Shown here one piece after another: positions 26,877 through 35,925 of a stretch of DNA of 64,000 nucleotides. The notes under the pieces are model-generated. The model made no database searches, was not told the origin of the DNA, and was given only the letters and a program-made list of their open reading frames with translations. Numbering within the stretch: the stretch's first letter is position 1; every line of letters starts with the position of its first letter. Origin of the DNA: an uncultured Lachnospiraceae bacterium (GTDB taxonomy: Bacteria; Bacillota; Clostridia; Lachnospirales; Lachnospiraceae); contig CAMOGQ010000001.1 in the NCBI GenBank assembly GCA_946614165.1, positions 52,503-116,502 of the forward strand. The letters are read 5' to 3'. The translations under genes and the position numbers were made by a program.

Positions 26877-29099
26877 ATGATCAAGATAGGAATGCTGATC
26901 GCGGATCGATATGAAATACTCGATAAGGTCGGAAACGGCGGCATGTCCGATGTCTATAAGGCAAAGGACCAGAAGCTGAACAGACTGGTCGCGATAAAGG
27001 TTCTCAAGCAGGAATTCTCTGAGAACGCGAATTTTGTATCCAAGTTCAGGGTGGAGGCCCAGGCGGCAGCCGGCCTGATGCACCCCAACATCGTCAACGT
27101 CTATGACGTAGGTGAGGAAAAAGGCATCTACTACATCGTCATGGAACTGGTGGACGGGATCACACTGAAAAAATATATCGAATCCAAGGGAAGGCTCAAC
27201 GAACAGGAAGCAGTCACCATTGCTATCCAGGTCTCCATGGGTCTTGAAGCTGCGCACAGAAATCACATCATTCACAGAGATATCAAGCCTCAGAACATCA
27301 TTATTTCCAAGGAAGGCAAGGTAAAGGTCACCGATTTCGGCATTGCCAAGATCGCCACCTCCAATACCATTACTTCCAATGTCATGGGATCCGTGCACTA
27401 TACCTCTCCCGAGCAGGCCAGAGGCGGCTATTCGGATGCCAAGAGCGATATCTATTCCCTGGGCATCACTCTTTTCGAAATGCTGACCGGCAGGGTCCCC
27501 TATACGGGAGAGACCACCGTCGCCATTGCCATCAAGCATATCCAGGAGCCCATGCCTTCCCCCAGGCAGTATGTCCACGATCTTCCCTACAGCATAGAGC
27601 AGATCGTCATGAAGTGCTGTGAGAAGAGCCCCGACAAGCGGTATCAGAACATCTCCGAGCTGGTGGCCGACTTGAAGCACTCCCTGATCGATCCCGACGG
27701 AGATTTCGTGACCAGGTTCAGTGTGGACGACCTGGGAGCCACCAGATCCGTGACGCCTGAGGAACGGAAGACCATCAAGGAAGCCGCCGAAACGGCGGCA
27801 GCCGCGGCCGCCGGCGCCGATACCATTTCGGCAGAGGCCTCCTCCGACAGGAGAGACCGCCGCGGAGGACAGGACGAGGATCAGGACAGAAATGAAGATG
27901 TCATTTACGATGAATATCTGGACGATGAGGAAAATCACCGCACCGAAAGGATGACAGCCATCATTTCCATTGCGGCGGCCATCGTCATCGGTCTGGTCAT
28001 CATCTTCTTTGCAGCCAACAGGCTGGGCCTGATCGGCGGAAGCAGCTCCGGAGAAGAGGCTGTGGAGACCACAAAGATGCCCAATGTCATCGGCAAGACG
28101 GAGCAGGCCGCTTCCGAAGCCCTGCGCGCCGCCAACCTGATTCCGGACGTGGTCTATGAGACCACGGACAGCTATGATCCGGGCTATGTCATTGCGGCCA
28201 GCGAGGAAGAAGGCTCCAAGGTCCAGACCGGCACCATCGTGACCATTACCGTCAGCATGAACGACGGCGTTCAGGTCCCTCTGGTGGTGGAAATGGAGGA
28301 AGAGGAAGCCGTTGAGGCTCTGGAGAAAGCCGGCTTTACCGCCAGGATCGAGACCGATTACAGCGAGGATGTAGAGGAAGGCATCGTCATGTCCCAGACG
28401 CCCGACGGAAACACCAAGGCCCAGAAGGGATCTGAGGTCACCATTACCGTCAGCCTGGGACCGGATCTGGAAGGCAAGGTGGAAATGATCTCCCTGGTGG
28501 ATCTGTCCGAGACCCAGGCCAAGCTTCTGCTGGAGCAGATGGGCCTTCGTATGGGCAGAGTCACACCGGTAGTGACCTATGACCACAACCAGGTAGGCAT
28601 CATCCTGAGCCAGACGGTGGGAGAAGGCGTCTACGTGGACAGAGGTACGGCCATCGATGTGGAGGTAGGCTCCCAGATGACCTACAGCTATACGGCTTCC
28701 ATCAATAAACCTTCCGCCAATGACGGCAGCCAGGGAGCGGATTACGTGGATGGGACCATCGTCCACATCGTGGTCAAGACGGTCAGCGGCCAGGTCCTTC
28801 TGGAAACCGATACGGCGACCTTCCCCTTCGAAGGAACAAGATATACCGGCATCAGTGATTCGGCAGGCGTCGTGACCCTGTCCTGGAATTATACCTACCA
28901 GGAAGAGGTCGAGGTGGAAGTCGAACAGGGAAATACCCAGGAACCGGCTGAAGAGGAAAATTCCGAAGGTGAGAGCGAAGAAGGCGGAGAGAAAGAAGAG
29001 GAGCAGCAGCCTCCTGTACCTGCCACCACCACAAAGATCATCGAACGGTCCGAACCCCGTTCCGTGACCAGGACCATCACCTTTACGCCCGAGTATTAA
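26877..29099 (+). CDS. prkC: PASTA-domain serine/threonine protein kinase (PrkC/Stk)
   Basis: The protein has 740 residues. The Hanks-type kinase domain (about 10-270) has the glycine loop GNGGMSDVYKA, the VAIKVL lysine, IIHRDIKPQNIII catalytic loop, DFGIAK and the SVHYTSPEQARG activation segment. A linker rich in Ala and acidic residues leads to one transmembrane helix near residues 362-385. Three PASTA repeats follow outside the cell (about 395-605; MPNVIGKTEQAASEAL, VPLVVEMEEEEAVEAL, EMISLVDLSETQAKLL), then a beta-rich tail and an acidic Pro/Glu stretch. PASTA kinases sense muropeptides or lipid II and control wall synthesis and spore exit. GGAGGAAAG is upstream of ATG. It is in one operon with prpC and rsgA. 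Confidence 0.96.
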   Translation: MIKIGMLIADRYEILDKVGNGGMSDVYKAKDQKLNRLVAIKVLKQEFSENANFVSKFRVEAQAAAGLMHPNIVNVYDVGEEKGIYYIVMELVDGITLKKYIESKGRLNEQEAVTIAIQVSMGLEAAHRNHIIHRDIKPQNIIISKEGKVKVTDFGIAKIATSNTITSNVMGSVHYTSPEQARGGYSDAKSDIYSLGITLFEMLTGRVPYTGETTVAIAIKHIQEPMPSPRQYVHDLPYSIEQIVMKCCEKSPDKRYQNISELVADLKHSLIDPDGDFVTRFSVDDLGATRSVTPEERKTIKEAAETAAAAAAGADTISAEASSDRRDRRGGQDEDQDRNEDVIYDEYLDDEENHRTERMTAIISIAAAIVIGLVIIFFAANRLGLIGGSSSGEEAVETTKMPNVIGKTEQAASEALRAANLIPDVVYETTDSYDPGYVIAASEEEGSKVQTGTIVTITVSMNDGVQVPLVVEMEEEEAVEALEKAGFTARIETDYSEDVEEGIVMSQTPDGNTKAQKGSEVTITVSLGPDLEGKVEMISLVDLSETQAKLLLEQMGLRMGRVTPVVTYDHNQVGIILSQTVGEGVYVDRGTAIDVEVGSQMTYSYTASINKPSANDGSQGADYVDGTIVHIVVKTVSGQVLLETDTATFPFEGTRYTGISDSAGVVTLSWNYTYQEEVEVEVEQGNTQEPAEEENSEGESEEGGEKEEEQQPPVPATTTKIIERSEPRSVTRTITFTPEY

Positions 29100-29102
29100 T
29101 AT

Positions 29103-30002
29103 ATGAAGGGAAAGATCATAAAAAGCATTGCCGGCTTCTATGAGGTGCACACGGGAGAGGAGATCTACCGCTGCAGAGCCAAGGGACTCTTCAGGGCCCT
29201 GAAGCAGAAGCCTCTGGTCGGCGACGACGTGGAATTCGACGTTACGGATACGGTCAGCGTTCCCATGGAGGGAAACGTGACCAGGCTCCTTCCCAGAAAG
29301 AACGAGCTGGTCCGCCCCAACGTGGCCAATGTGGACCAGGCCTTCTGCCTCTTTGCCATAACCAGACCGGATCCCAACTATAATACCCTGGACCGCCTTC
29401 TGATCGTTCTGGGACAGAAGGATCTGGACGCGGTGATCTGCTTCAACAAGGCGGACATTGCCTCCCCGGAGGAAATCGAAGAGCTGCGGTCCACCTACGA
29501 AGCCTGCGGCTGCAGGGTCATGTTCATCAGTGCTCTGGATGAGGGGTCCCTTCCGGAGGTGAAAAAAGTCCTCCTTCATAAGACCACCGTCCTGACCGGT
29601 CCTTCCGGGGCCGGCAAGTCCACCCTGATCAATGCCCTCTGTCCGGAAGCCCGCATGCAGACAGGAGAGCTGAGCAGAAAGATCCAGAGAGGCAAAAATA
29701 CCACGCGCCACGTGGAGCTTCTAACTTCCGGGGAAGATACCTTCCTGGTGGACACCCCCGGTTTTACTTCTCTCTACCTTCTGGATATAGAAGCGGACCA
29801 CCTGAAGGATTATTATCAGGAGTTCGTGGAAAGAGAGGAAGGCTGCCGCTTCAAGGGCTGCGTCCACATCAACGAACCGGACTGCGCCGTCAAGGCGGCT
29901 CTGGAAAAGGGAGAGATCTCTCCCATCCGCTATCAGAACTACTGTGAGATCTACCGGGATCTGAAGATGCAGAAGCCGGTCTATAAAAAGAAAGAAAAGT
30001 AA
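29103..30002 (+). CDS. rsgA: Ribosome small-subunit GTPase RsgA
   Basis: A 299-residue circularly permuted GTPase: OB fold (about 1-65), then G4 (CFNKAD), G1 (TGPSGAGKSTLINAL) and G3 (DTPGFTSL) in permuted order, and a zinc knuckle (EGCRFKGCVHINEPDC). RsgA helps the last steps of 30S maturation. There is no clear ribosome binding site; the ATG is three bases after the prkC stop, which suggests coupled translation. The order prpC-prkC-rsgA is standard in Firmicutes, where rpe and a thiamine pyrophosphokinase gene commonly follow; these are missing here. Confidence 0.96.
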   Translation: MKGKIIKSIAGFYEVHTGEEIYRCRAKGLFRALKQKPLVGDDVEFDVTDTVSVPMEGNVTRLLPRKNELVRPNVANVDQAFCLFAITRPDPNYNTLDRLLIVLGQKDLDAVICFNKADIASPEEIEELRSTYEACGCRVMFISALDEGSLPEVKKVLLHKTTVLTGPSGAGKSTLINALCPEARMQTGELSRKIQRGKNTTRHVELLTSGEDTFLVDTPGFTSLYLLDIEADHLKDYYQEFVEREEGCRFKGCVHINEPDCAVKAALEKGEISPIRYQNYCEIYRDLKMQKPVYKKKEK

Positions 30003-30010
30003 TTGGCAGG

Positions 30011-30057
30011 GGACCTTCCTTCCGGCGATATCCTCCGGATCGGAGGTCCTTTCTTTT
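30011..30057 (+). terminator. Probable terminator after rsgA
   Basis: GGACCTTCC pairs with GGAGGTCC (one bulge) around a GC-rich loop that can form an inner stem, followed by TTTCTTTT. It closes the priA-to-rsgA gene run and lies just before the acetyltransferase start. Confidence 0.6.
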
Positions 30058-30068
30058 GGGAGAAAGAT

Positions 30069-30809
30069 ATGAACGAGATACTGGCAGGGCAGCTGGCCCT
30101 GGACTACTGCGTGAGTAAAGAAGAGGTGCGGGATAGCAGAAATCACTTTGCCTCCTGGCAGCCCCTGGAGGGCAGAAGACGCTTCCGGGAGGAAGAACCC
30201 TGCTTTCTGAAGATCGCTTCAGTGGGCGGAAAGCTGCTTTTTTGCGGAGAAGCTTCCTTATTAATATGGTGCCGTGAATGGTATGAAAAGACAGGGGCCG
30301 AATGGTTCTTCGAAGCAAAGAACATGAGAGCCCTGAACGACCGCCTTCATGAGGAGGGGTACCGGATCGAAATGGTCCATCCCTTCTTTATCAGCGACAC
30401 GCCATTTAAGGTAAATACGCAGGGATGGGAGATCCGCTGGTATGAGGGAGAGGAGATCGAGGCCTTCCGGGGAGATCCCCGCTTTACCAGCGCCTTCACC
30501 TTTGACCCGGGCGCCCCGGATGTGATCGGGGCAGCGGCCCTGAAGGAGGGCCGGATCCTTGGCATGGCGGGAGCCAGCGCCGACTCTCCTTCCATGTGGC
30601 AGATCGGCATCAACGTGGAAGAGGAGGCAAGAGGACTTGGCATCGGAAGGATGCTGACAGGACTCCTTCGGAATGAGATCTTAAAGAGGGGAAAGCTCCC
30701 CTTCTATGGGACGGCCATGTCCCATATCGGATCTTTGAGGGTGGCCGTGGGAGCAGGCTTTGTGCCCGCCTGGAGCGAGCTGGTCACATCAAAGACGGAC
30801 CATGAATGA
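30069..30809 (+). CDS. GNAT-family N-acetyltransferase
   Basis: The protein has 246 residues from ATG 30069 (GGGAG about seven bases upstream); the track's TTG start lies in the terminator in front. Residues about 1-125 are a domain often found in front of clostridial GNATs. The C-terminal GNAT fold (about 130-240) has the acetyl-CoA loop RGLGIGRML and GSLRVAVGAGFVPAW. It probably acetylates a small molecule or a protein N-terminus; no substrate can be named. It is a single-gene unit between two terminators. Confidence 0.8.
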   Translation: MNEILAGQLALDYCVSKEEVRDSRNHFASWQPLEGRRRFREEEPCFLKIASVGGKLLFCGEASLLIWCREWYEKTGAEWFFEAKNMRALNDRLHEEGYRIEMVHPFFISDTPFKVNTQGWEIRWYEGEEIEAFRGDPRFTSAFTFDPGAPDVIGAAALKEGRILGMAGASADSPSMWQIGINVEEEARGLGIGRMLTGLLRNEILKRGKLPFYGTAMSHIGSLRVAVGAGFVPAWSELVTSKTDHE

Positions 30810-30821
30810 TCTGTAAAGAGC

Positions 30822-30869
30822 AAAGGATCCTGTCTGTTTCCGTGAGGGAAGCGGGCAGGATCCTTTTTT
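30822..30869 (+). terminator. Terminator between the GNAT gene and the histidine kinase
   Basis: AAAGGATCCTG pairs with CAGGATCCTTT around an inner stem (TTTCC/GGGAA), followed by six T. The next gene runs on the opposite strand, and the minus-strand exit is also fairly T-rich, so it may act both ways. Confidence 0.8.
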
Positions 30870-30898
30870 CGTCTTATGGCCGGGGTGATTCAAAGGGA

Positions 30899-31798
30899 CT
30901 ATGACAGGGAAGGGAAGGTGAGAGTGATATACAGGCGTTTTTCCTTATACCGGGCACTGATCCTTCCTCCCATACGCTCTGTCAGGGCTTTTGCTATGGA
31001 CAGGCCAAGGCCTGTGGAGTCCCGGCCGGAGGATACGGTGTAGAAACGGTCGAAGAGCCTGCCGGCCGACACAGGATCCAGATCGGGTGCACGGTTGGAA
31101 AAGGTGATGGATCCCTCCCCTGTCATGACGACGGAAAAATCTCCGTCGGAATACCGGAGCGCATTGGCAATGATGTTGGAGAAGATCCGGCTGACGGATT
31201 CCCTGTCCAGATCTCTCCAGACCGGTCCGTCCGGCAGCTGGATCCGGGGCTCGATCCCCTTTTCCAGGATCAGGTCGTAGAAGGAGACCAGGCTCTCTTC
31301 CAGGGCCCCTTTCAGATCCATTCTTTCCGGGGAGAGAGGCCTCACGTCTGCAGCCAGACTGTAATCCATGAGTTCCTCCATCAGATTCTTCATGGCCTCC
31401 GCCCGGCCCCGGATCATGGAAAGATAGCGCTCTGCATCCGGACCCGTTTCTTCTCTGTCCAGCAGATCCAGATATCCGAAGATGGCCGTAAGGGGAGTCC
31501 GAAGATCGTGGGAGATGCCGGTGACAGCCTCCTTCAGATTTCTGTCCCCTGCCTGGAAGCGCCGGCGCTGGTCCCGGAGAATGCGAAGTTCCTGGTTGAT
31601 ATGGGAGGCCAGCTTCAGAACATAGGGATCCCGGGAGGAAACGCAGACCAGGGTATTGGTATCTGTCGCCAGTATGTCGTGGAAGTCCTTTCCGATCTCT
31701 TTGAGGGACCTGTGCAGGATCCGGATCCGGACCAGAAGCAGGCAGACCAGAAGAAACAGAAAAAGGCAGGCAGCCAGGGACAGATACAGCAGTTTCAT
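30899..31798 (-). CDS. Sensor histidine kinase, single TM helix and no sensor domain
   Basis: The protein has 299 residues from ATG 31798, which has a perfect AGGAGGT five bases upstream; the track start adds 21 residues. One transmembrane helix occupies residues 3-27, and about 75 cytoplasmic residues of helical linker follow. The H-box is GISHDLRTPLTAIFGYLDLL, the N-box NIIANALRYSDG, and the G-box STGLGLSIAKAL. With no extracytoplasmic loop, the kinase probably gets its signal through the ABC permease encoded just upstream, as proposed for Bce/Bcr-type antibiotic-sensing modules. It is the last gene of the cassette. Confidence 0.88.
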   Translation of the reverse strand: MKLLYLSLAACLFLFLLVCLLLVRIRILHRSLKEIGKDFHDILATDTNTLVCVSSRDPYVLKLASHINQELRILRDQRRRFQAGDRNLKEAVTGISHDLRTPLTAIFGYLDLLDREETGPDAERYLSMIRGRAEAMKNLMEELMDYSLAADVRPLSPERMDLKGALEESLVSFYDLILEKGIEPRIQLPDGPVWRDLDRESVSRIFSNIIANALRYSDGDFSVVMTGEGSITFSNRAPDLDPVSAGRLFDRFYTVSSGRDSTGLGLSIAKALTERMGGRISARYKEKRLYITLTFPSLS

Positions 31799-31824
31799 CT
31801 TTACCTCCTGTATTGCATCTTTGT

Positions 31825-32601
31825 CTAATTGATATTTTTCCTTTCGAACAGCCTGCAGCACAGGACGGTCAGAGCTGCAGTCAGCAGGAGATTGAGAAGC
31901 AGGACCCGGATGGGATGGGGAACTTCCCAGGTAGAGAGCTGGGCGGCCTGGCCGCAGGGGTTGAGATCATGGAGGATTCCGTAGACCATCCTTCGGATGC
32001 CGCCCACATATTTGGGATTCAGGACCCCGTCCTTATAGCGGTCCTGGACCAGGAGGGAGTTGGTATGCATGGCAAGGAAGAGCATTCCGAAGGCGGAAGC
32101 CATGCAGACCACCACTGCTCTTGTTTTTTCTCCAAGGAGCAGGGTGACGGCGGCAAAGAGAGCGCCGCAGGTAAGGCTCATGCTGACTCCCAGAAGATAG
32201 AAGCGGACCAGGTCAGACGCCATTACATTGTTTTCAAAGAAAAAGCGCCCGATGGCAGCGGTAAAAACAGTGGCCGCCGTATAGAGGGCGGCGCAGGCGG
32301 TGCAGCTGACAAAGATCTGGGAAAGTACATAGCTGCTGCGGCGCCTGACGGCCAGGAGCTTCATGCGTATAAAGCCGCCGCTGAAATCATCTCCCGCAAA
32401 TACGCTGACCAGGGCAGCAGCCGCCACCCCGTACATGCTCATGGGAAGGAAGATCACTCTGCTTAAGGGAACGCTGTAGTCCATGGCCGTGGCCTGCATG
32501 ACCATAAAGGCTGCGCTCAGGGCCAGCATGCCCGCAAGTGAAAGGCCGAAGGCCCTGCTTTTTACCAGTCTTACCAGGTCGGCTCTCATCAGTCTGATCA
32601 T
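31825..32601 (-). CDS. ABC-2 type transporter permease
   Basis: A 258-residue integral membrane protein with about six hydrophobic segments (for instance RAFGLSLAGMLALSAAFMVM and LLLNLLLTAALTVLCCRLF). The length and helix pattern fit the permeases of BcrA-type ABC exporters used in resistance or immunity to lantibiotics and bacitracin. The start overlaps the end of the ATPase gene by four bases (ATGA), typical of obligatory partners. The histidine kinase follows after 26 bases. Sequence conservation in this family is low, so the assignment depends partly on context. Confidence 0.8.
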   Translation of the reverse strand: MIRLMRADLVRLVKSRAFGLSLAGMLALSAAFMVMQATAMDYSVPLSRVIFLPMSMYGVAAAALVSVFAGDDFSGGFIRMKLLAVRRRSSYVLSQIFVSCTACAALYTAATVFTAAIGRFFFENNVMASDLVRFYLLGVSMSLTCGALFAAVTLLLGEKTRAVVVCMASAFGMLFLAMHTNSLLVQDRYKDGVLNPKYVGGIRRMVYGILHDLNPCGQAAQLSTWEVPHPIRVLLLNLLLTAALTVLCCRLFERKNIN

Positions 32602-33509
32602 GATGCATCACCCCCTACCAGCGACAGGAAGTAGCCTTCCAGGTTCTGGTCCTTTTCCTGCATGGAAAGGACCTGACAGTTTTCCGCGGAAAGAGCAAGG
32701 ACCAGGTCTGTGGGACTGACCCGGGCATAGACGTCTGCTTCTGTATCGGAGAGGATCTTATAATCCAGACCCATGCCGTCCAGCAGGCGGGAGAGGACAG
32801 AAATGCTGGTGACTTCCAGGTGCAGGCACTTGCGGCACTCTGCTTCCAGCTCCCCGGCACTGAGTTCTCTGACCATGCGGCCGTGGTCAATGATGCCGTA
32901 ATGGGTGGCCAGGCGGGAGAGTTCGTCCAGGATGTGGCTGGAGATCAGGAATGTGACCTGTCTTTCCCGGTTGAGCTTCAGGATCAGTTCCCTGATCTCG
33001 ACGATCCCCTGGGGGTCCAGACCGTTTGCGGGTTCGTCCAGGACCAGAAAATCCGGGTCCCCCGCCAGGGCCACCGCTATGCCCAGGCGCTGTTTCATGC
33101 CCAGGGAGAAGTGCCTGACCTTTTTCCTGCCGGTGTCCGAAAGGCCCACCAGCTGCAGAAGCTCCCGGATCCCTTCATAGGAGGGGAGCCCCAGGATCAG
33201 GTACTGCTGCCTCAGATTTTCTTCTGCCGTCATGTCCATGTACAGGGCGGGTGTTTCCACCACCGCGCCAATCCTTCGCCTGGCATCCGCCATGTCCCTG
33301 CTGCCGCTTTGAACGCCGAAAAGGGTAAAGCTTCCTGAGGAAGGCTCCTGCAGTCCGCAGAGCAGGCGGATCAGGGTGGTCTTTCCCGCTCCGTTTCTTC
33401 CGACAAATCCGTAAATGGCGCCTCCCTGCACATGCATGGATAGTCCGTCCAGGGCCAGAAAATTCCCGTATCTTTTGGTCAGGCCTTCTGTCTGAAAAAC
33501 AAAGTCCAT
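32598..33509 (-). CDS. ABC transporter ATP-binding protein (BcrA-like)
   Basis: A 303-residue ATPase: Walker A GRNGAGKTTL, Q-loop near GLQEPSSG, signature FSLGMKQRLGIAVAL, Walker B VLDEPANGLDP and the switch histidine in SSHILDEL. The roughly 80-residue C-terminal extension is usual in BcrA/CcmA-like exporters. AAGGAGGT stands ahead of ATG. It would drive the permease encoded next, probably to protect the cell from a membrane-active peptide. Upstream lie four copies of an 8-base motif, likely the binding sites of the response regulator encoded just before it. Confidence 0.92.
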   Translation of the reverse strand: MDFVFQTEGLTKRYGNFLALDGLSMHVQGGAIYGFVGRNGAGKTTLIRLLCGLQEPSSGSFTLFGVQSGSRDMADARRRIGAVVETPALYMDMTAEENLRQQYLILGLPSYEGIRELLQLVGLSDTGRKKVRHFSLGMKQRLGIAVALAGDPDFLVLDEPANGLDPQGIVEIRELILKLNRERQVTFLISSHILDELSRLATHYGIIDHGRMVRELSAGELEAECRKCLHLEVTSISVLSRLLDGMGLDYKILSDTEADVYARVSPTDLVLALSAENCQVLSMQEKDQNLEGYFLSLVGGDAS

Positions 33510-33526
33510 TTGGTTTACCTCCTTAT

Positions 33527-33591
33527 ATCCTGACTATATCTCATAAAGGTCATGAAAGCGGTCAGGATAAAAGTCAGGATTTGGTCAGGAT
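33527..33591 (-). promoter_or_regulatory. Repeated GTCAGGAT motif at the ABC promoter (putative response-regulator site)
   Basis: On the + strand GTCAGGAT occurs at 33561, 33573 and 33584 (spacing 12 and 11), and its reverse complement at 33527. Read on the minus strand, three direct ATCCTGAC copies about one helical turn apart lie upstream of a TATAGT -10 candidate (33533-33538) with no recognisable -35. This is the usual layout of an OmpR-family activated promoter. The outermost copy overlaps the stop codon of the response regulator gene. Confidence 0.6.
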
Positions 33592-34256
33592 TCCGGATCC
33601 CGAAGCTTAAAGCCTATGCCCCATACGGTCTCGATATAGTCCATGCCGCCGGCATCCTGGAGTTTCTTTCGCAGGTTGCTGATATGCTGCTTCAAGGATC
33701 TTTCCGTACAGTCCGGCGTATCGGCTCCGATCCTGTCCAGAAGAACGCTTCTGGCGATGACCCTTTCCGGGTTTTCCATCAGGAGCTTTAGTATGGCATA
33801 CTCCGTTCTGGTCAGCCGGACCTCCTTTCCGCATACGGACAGGCTCCTGGACAGGAGATCTATGGACAGATCGCCTGCAGTCAGGAAAGCGGCTTCCTTT
33901 AGAGAATCCCTTCTGCGCAGCTGCACGGCGATACGGGCCAGAAGCTCCCCCGTATCAAAGGGCTTGGTCATGTAGTCGGCGGCCCCGCCCAGAAGAAGAG
34001 CAATCTTGTCCTTTACGTCAGCCCTTGCGCTCAGAACGATGACCGGGATCCCTTTTATATAGGAAAGAACTTCTTCCCCGGACATGCCCGGCAGCATCAG
34101 ATCCAGAAGGACCAGATCGGGCTTCTTTTCTTTCAGAAGGTAGAGGGCCTCCGTACCCGAATAGGCGCGCAGGACGGAAAAGCCCTCTTTTGCAAGCACT
34201 TCCGAGAGCATGTCTCCTATATACTGATCGTCGTCTATAATGGCTATTGTTTTCAT
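33585..34256 (-). CDS. OmpR-family response regulator
   Basis: The protein has 223 residues from ATG 34256 (GAAAGGAAG upstream). The receiver domain (1-115) has IAIIDDDQ, the phospho-acceptor Asp in LVLLDLMLPGMSGEE, the conserved Ser in VIVLSARAD and Lys in DYMTKPFD. The winged-helix effector domain follows (about 125-223; RTEYAILKLLMENPERVI, HISNLRKKL). It is the first gene of the cassette and is separated from the ABC genes by 75 bases with their own promoter, so it probably activates the transporter and kinase in response to the signal. Confidence 0.93.
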   Translation of the reverse strand: MKTIAIIDDDQYIGDMLSEVLAKEGFSVLRAYSGTEALYLLKEKKPDLVLLDLMLPGMSGEEVLSYIKGIPVIVLSARADVKDKIALLLGGAADYMTKPFDTGELLARIAVQLRRRDSLKEAAFLTAGDLSIDLLSRSLSVCGKEVRLTRTEYAILKLLMENPERVIARSVLLDRIGADTPDCTERSLKQHISNLRKKLQDAGGMDYIETVWGIGFKLRDPES

Positions 34257-34277
34257 AAACTGCTTCCTTTCGGGCTT

Positions 34278-34306
34278 AGCATAGCAATTCTTCAGGGCTC
34301 TTTCAA
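34278..34306 (-). promoter_or_regulatory. Promoter of the response regulator gene
   Basis: Read on the minus strand: TTGAAA, 17 bases, TATGCT. It is about 20-50 bases upstream of the ATG and independent of the GTCAGGAT repeats, so basal regulator synthesis need not depend on them. Confidence 0.5.
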
Positions 34307-34497
34307 GATGACGGCTTCCCCCGGCAGAGGTAGAAAGCAAAGTATTTTCTAAAAATGGTAGAGAAACAGGAGCCGATGTGATAAAGTAATTTCTGTCAAA
34401 TCCGGTCCCGCTTCGAAAGAATGAACCGGAGGGCCAAAAGATATATCAACCGGGGAATCCCGTGTAAAATACAGGAAACAAGGAGACACTTAGAAAA

Positions 34498-35595
34498 ATG
34501 AAATTAGGTATCGTAGGTCTGCCCAATGTCGGCAAAAGCACACTTTTCAATTCTCTGACAAAGGCCGGTGCGGAATCCGCCAATTATCCCTTCTGCACCA
34601 TCGACCCCAACGTGGGCGTCGTAGCGGTACCCGATGAAAGGATCCGCCTTCTGGGAGATATGTATCATACAAAGAAAGTCACCCCTGCTGTGATCGAGTT
34701 CGTGGACATCGCGGGCCTGGTCAAGGGCGCCTCCAAGGGCGAAGGCCTGGGCAACCAGTTCCTGGCCAACATCCGCGAGGTGGATGCCATCGTGCATGTG
34801 GTCCGCTGCTTTGAGGATTCCAACGTCATCCATGTGGACGGCAGCGTAGATCCCCTGCGCGACATCGAGACCATCAACCTGGAGCTGGTCTTCGCGGACC
34901 TGGAGGTCCTGGAGAGAAGGATCGCCAAGGTAGCCCGCACGGCCAAGATGGACAAGGACGCCGGCAAGGAGCTGGCTTTCCTGAAAAAGCTCAAGGACCA
35001 TCTGGAAGAGGGCAATATGGCGTCCTCTCTGGAGCGGGAAGACGAGAACGAGGTCAAATGGATCAAAGAGTACAACCTGCTGACAGACAAGCCCGTCATC
35101 TACGCGGCCAACGTGGATGAGGACAGCCTGCAGGACGACGGCGAATCCAATCCCTTCGTGCAGAAGGTCAGAGAATACGCAGCCGGCACCGGCAGCGAGG
35201 TATTCGTGATCTGCGCCAAGATCGAAGAGGAGATCGCGGAGCTGGACGATGACGAAAAGGCCATGTTCCTGGAAGACCTGGGACTTTCCGAGTCCGGTCT
35301 GGAGAAGCTGATCCGGGCCAGCTACCATACCCTGGGCCTCATGAGCTTCCTGACGGCAGGAGAGGACGAGTGCAGGGCCTGGACCATCAAGATCGGCACC
35401 AAGGCGCCTCAGGCAGCCGGCAAGATCCACAGTGATTTCGAAAGAGGCTTCATCAAGGCAGAAGTCGTCAACTACGAAGTCCTTCTCAGGGAAGGCTCTC
35501 TTGCGGCCGCCAGGGAAAAAGGCCTGGTGGGCATCGAAGGCAAGGAATATGTGGTACAGGACGGAGACGTCATCCTGTTCCGCTTCAATGTTTAA
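34498..35595 (+). CDS. ychF: Redox-regulated/ribosome-associated ATPase YchF (OLA1 family)
   Basis: A full-length 365-residue Obg-like protein. The P-loop is [18 protein letters not shown], switch II is [19 protein letters not shown], and the altered G4 (NVDED in place of NKxD) explains the family's preference for ATP. A coiled-coil arm lies near residues 130-200, and the C-terminal TGS domain includes [31 protein letters not shown]. It is thought to act on ribosomes during translation and stress. AGGAG precedes ATG. It is a single-gene unit that ends at a strong terminator. Confidence 0.96.
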   Translation: MKLGIVGLPNVGKSTLFNSLTKAGAESANYPFCTIDPNVGVVAVPDERIRLLGDMYHTKKVTPAVIEFVDIAGLVKGASKGEGLGNQFLANIREVDAIVHVVRCFEDSNVIHVDGSVDPLRDIETINLELVFADLEVLERRIAKVARTAKMDKDAGKELAFLKKLKDHLEEGNMASSLEREDENEVKWIKEYNLLTDKPVIYAANVDEDSLQDDGESNPFVQKVREYAAGTGSEVFVICAKIEEEIAELDDDEKAMFLEDLGLSESGLEKLIRASYHTLGLMSFLTAGEDECRAWTIKIGTKAPQAAGKIHSDFERGFIKAEVVNYEVLLREGSLAAAREKGLVGIEGKEYVVQDGDVILFRFNV

Positions 35596-35640
35596 GATTC
35601 CATGTCTTCCGAACGGATATTTCCATAAAGAAGCTTTGGG

Positions 35641-35673
35641 CGGATGCGGGTTTTACCCGCATCCGTCTTTTTT
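35641..35673 (+). terminator. Terminator after ychF
   Basis: CGGATGCGGGT and ACCCGCATCCG form a perfect 11-bp stem with a TTT loop, followed by TCTTTTTT. Confidence 0.9.
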
Positions 35674-35858
35674 CATTTCTCTTATCTTTTCTTCTTCACC
35701 GGATCCAAACGCCATTTTCCGGAATTTTTCATTTCTGCTTTTTTAGCCTTTTTCACAAATCGTGCCATGCTTTTTTGTGCATTTTCCTGTAAGCTAAGGG
35801 GACGGACCTCAGACTGCTGCAGTCCTTGGCCCGGCGCTTTTTAATAGAAATTTTCGAA
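35674..35858 (+). other. Gene-free stretch between the ychF terminator and the lgt promoter
   Basis: Pyrimidine-rich, with short imperfect inverted repeats (for example GACTGC/GCAGTC near 35812) but no open frame with a ribosome binding site and no RNA fold I can name. I see nothing here that I can assign. Confidence 0.4.
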
Positions 35859-35887
35859 TTGTTCCGGGAGGAGTGTGCTACTATATA
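35859..35887 (+). promoter_or_regulatory. Promoter of lgt
   Basis: TTGTTC, 17 bases, TATATA. The -10 lies in a 10-base palindrome (ACTATATAGT), and ACTATAT is repeated just downstream, so a regulator could bind here. The lgt ATG is about 40 bases downstream. Confidence 0.45.
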
Positions 35888-35925
35888 GTCGCGTTACTAT
35901 ATCCAAAAGGAAGAGGTGATTAAAA

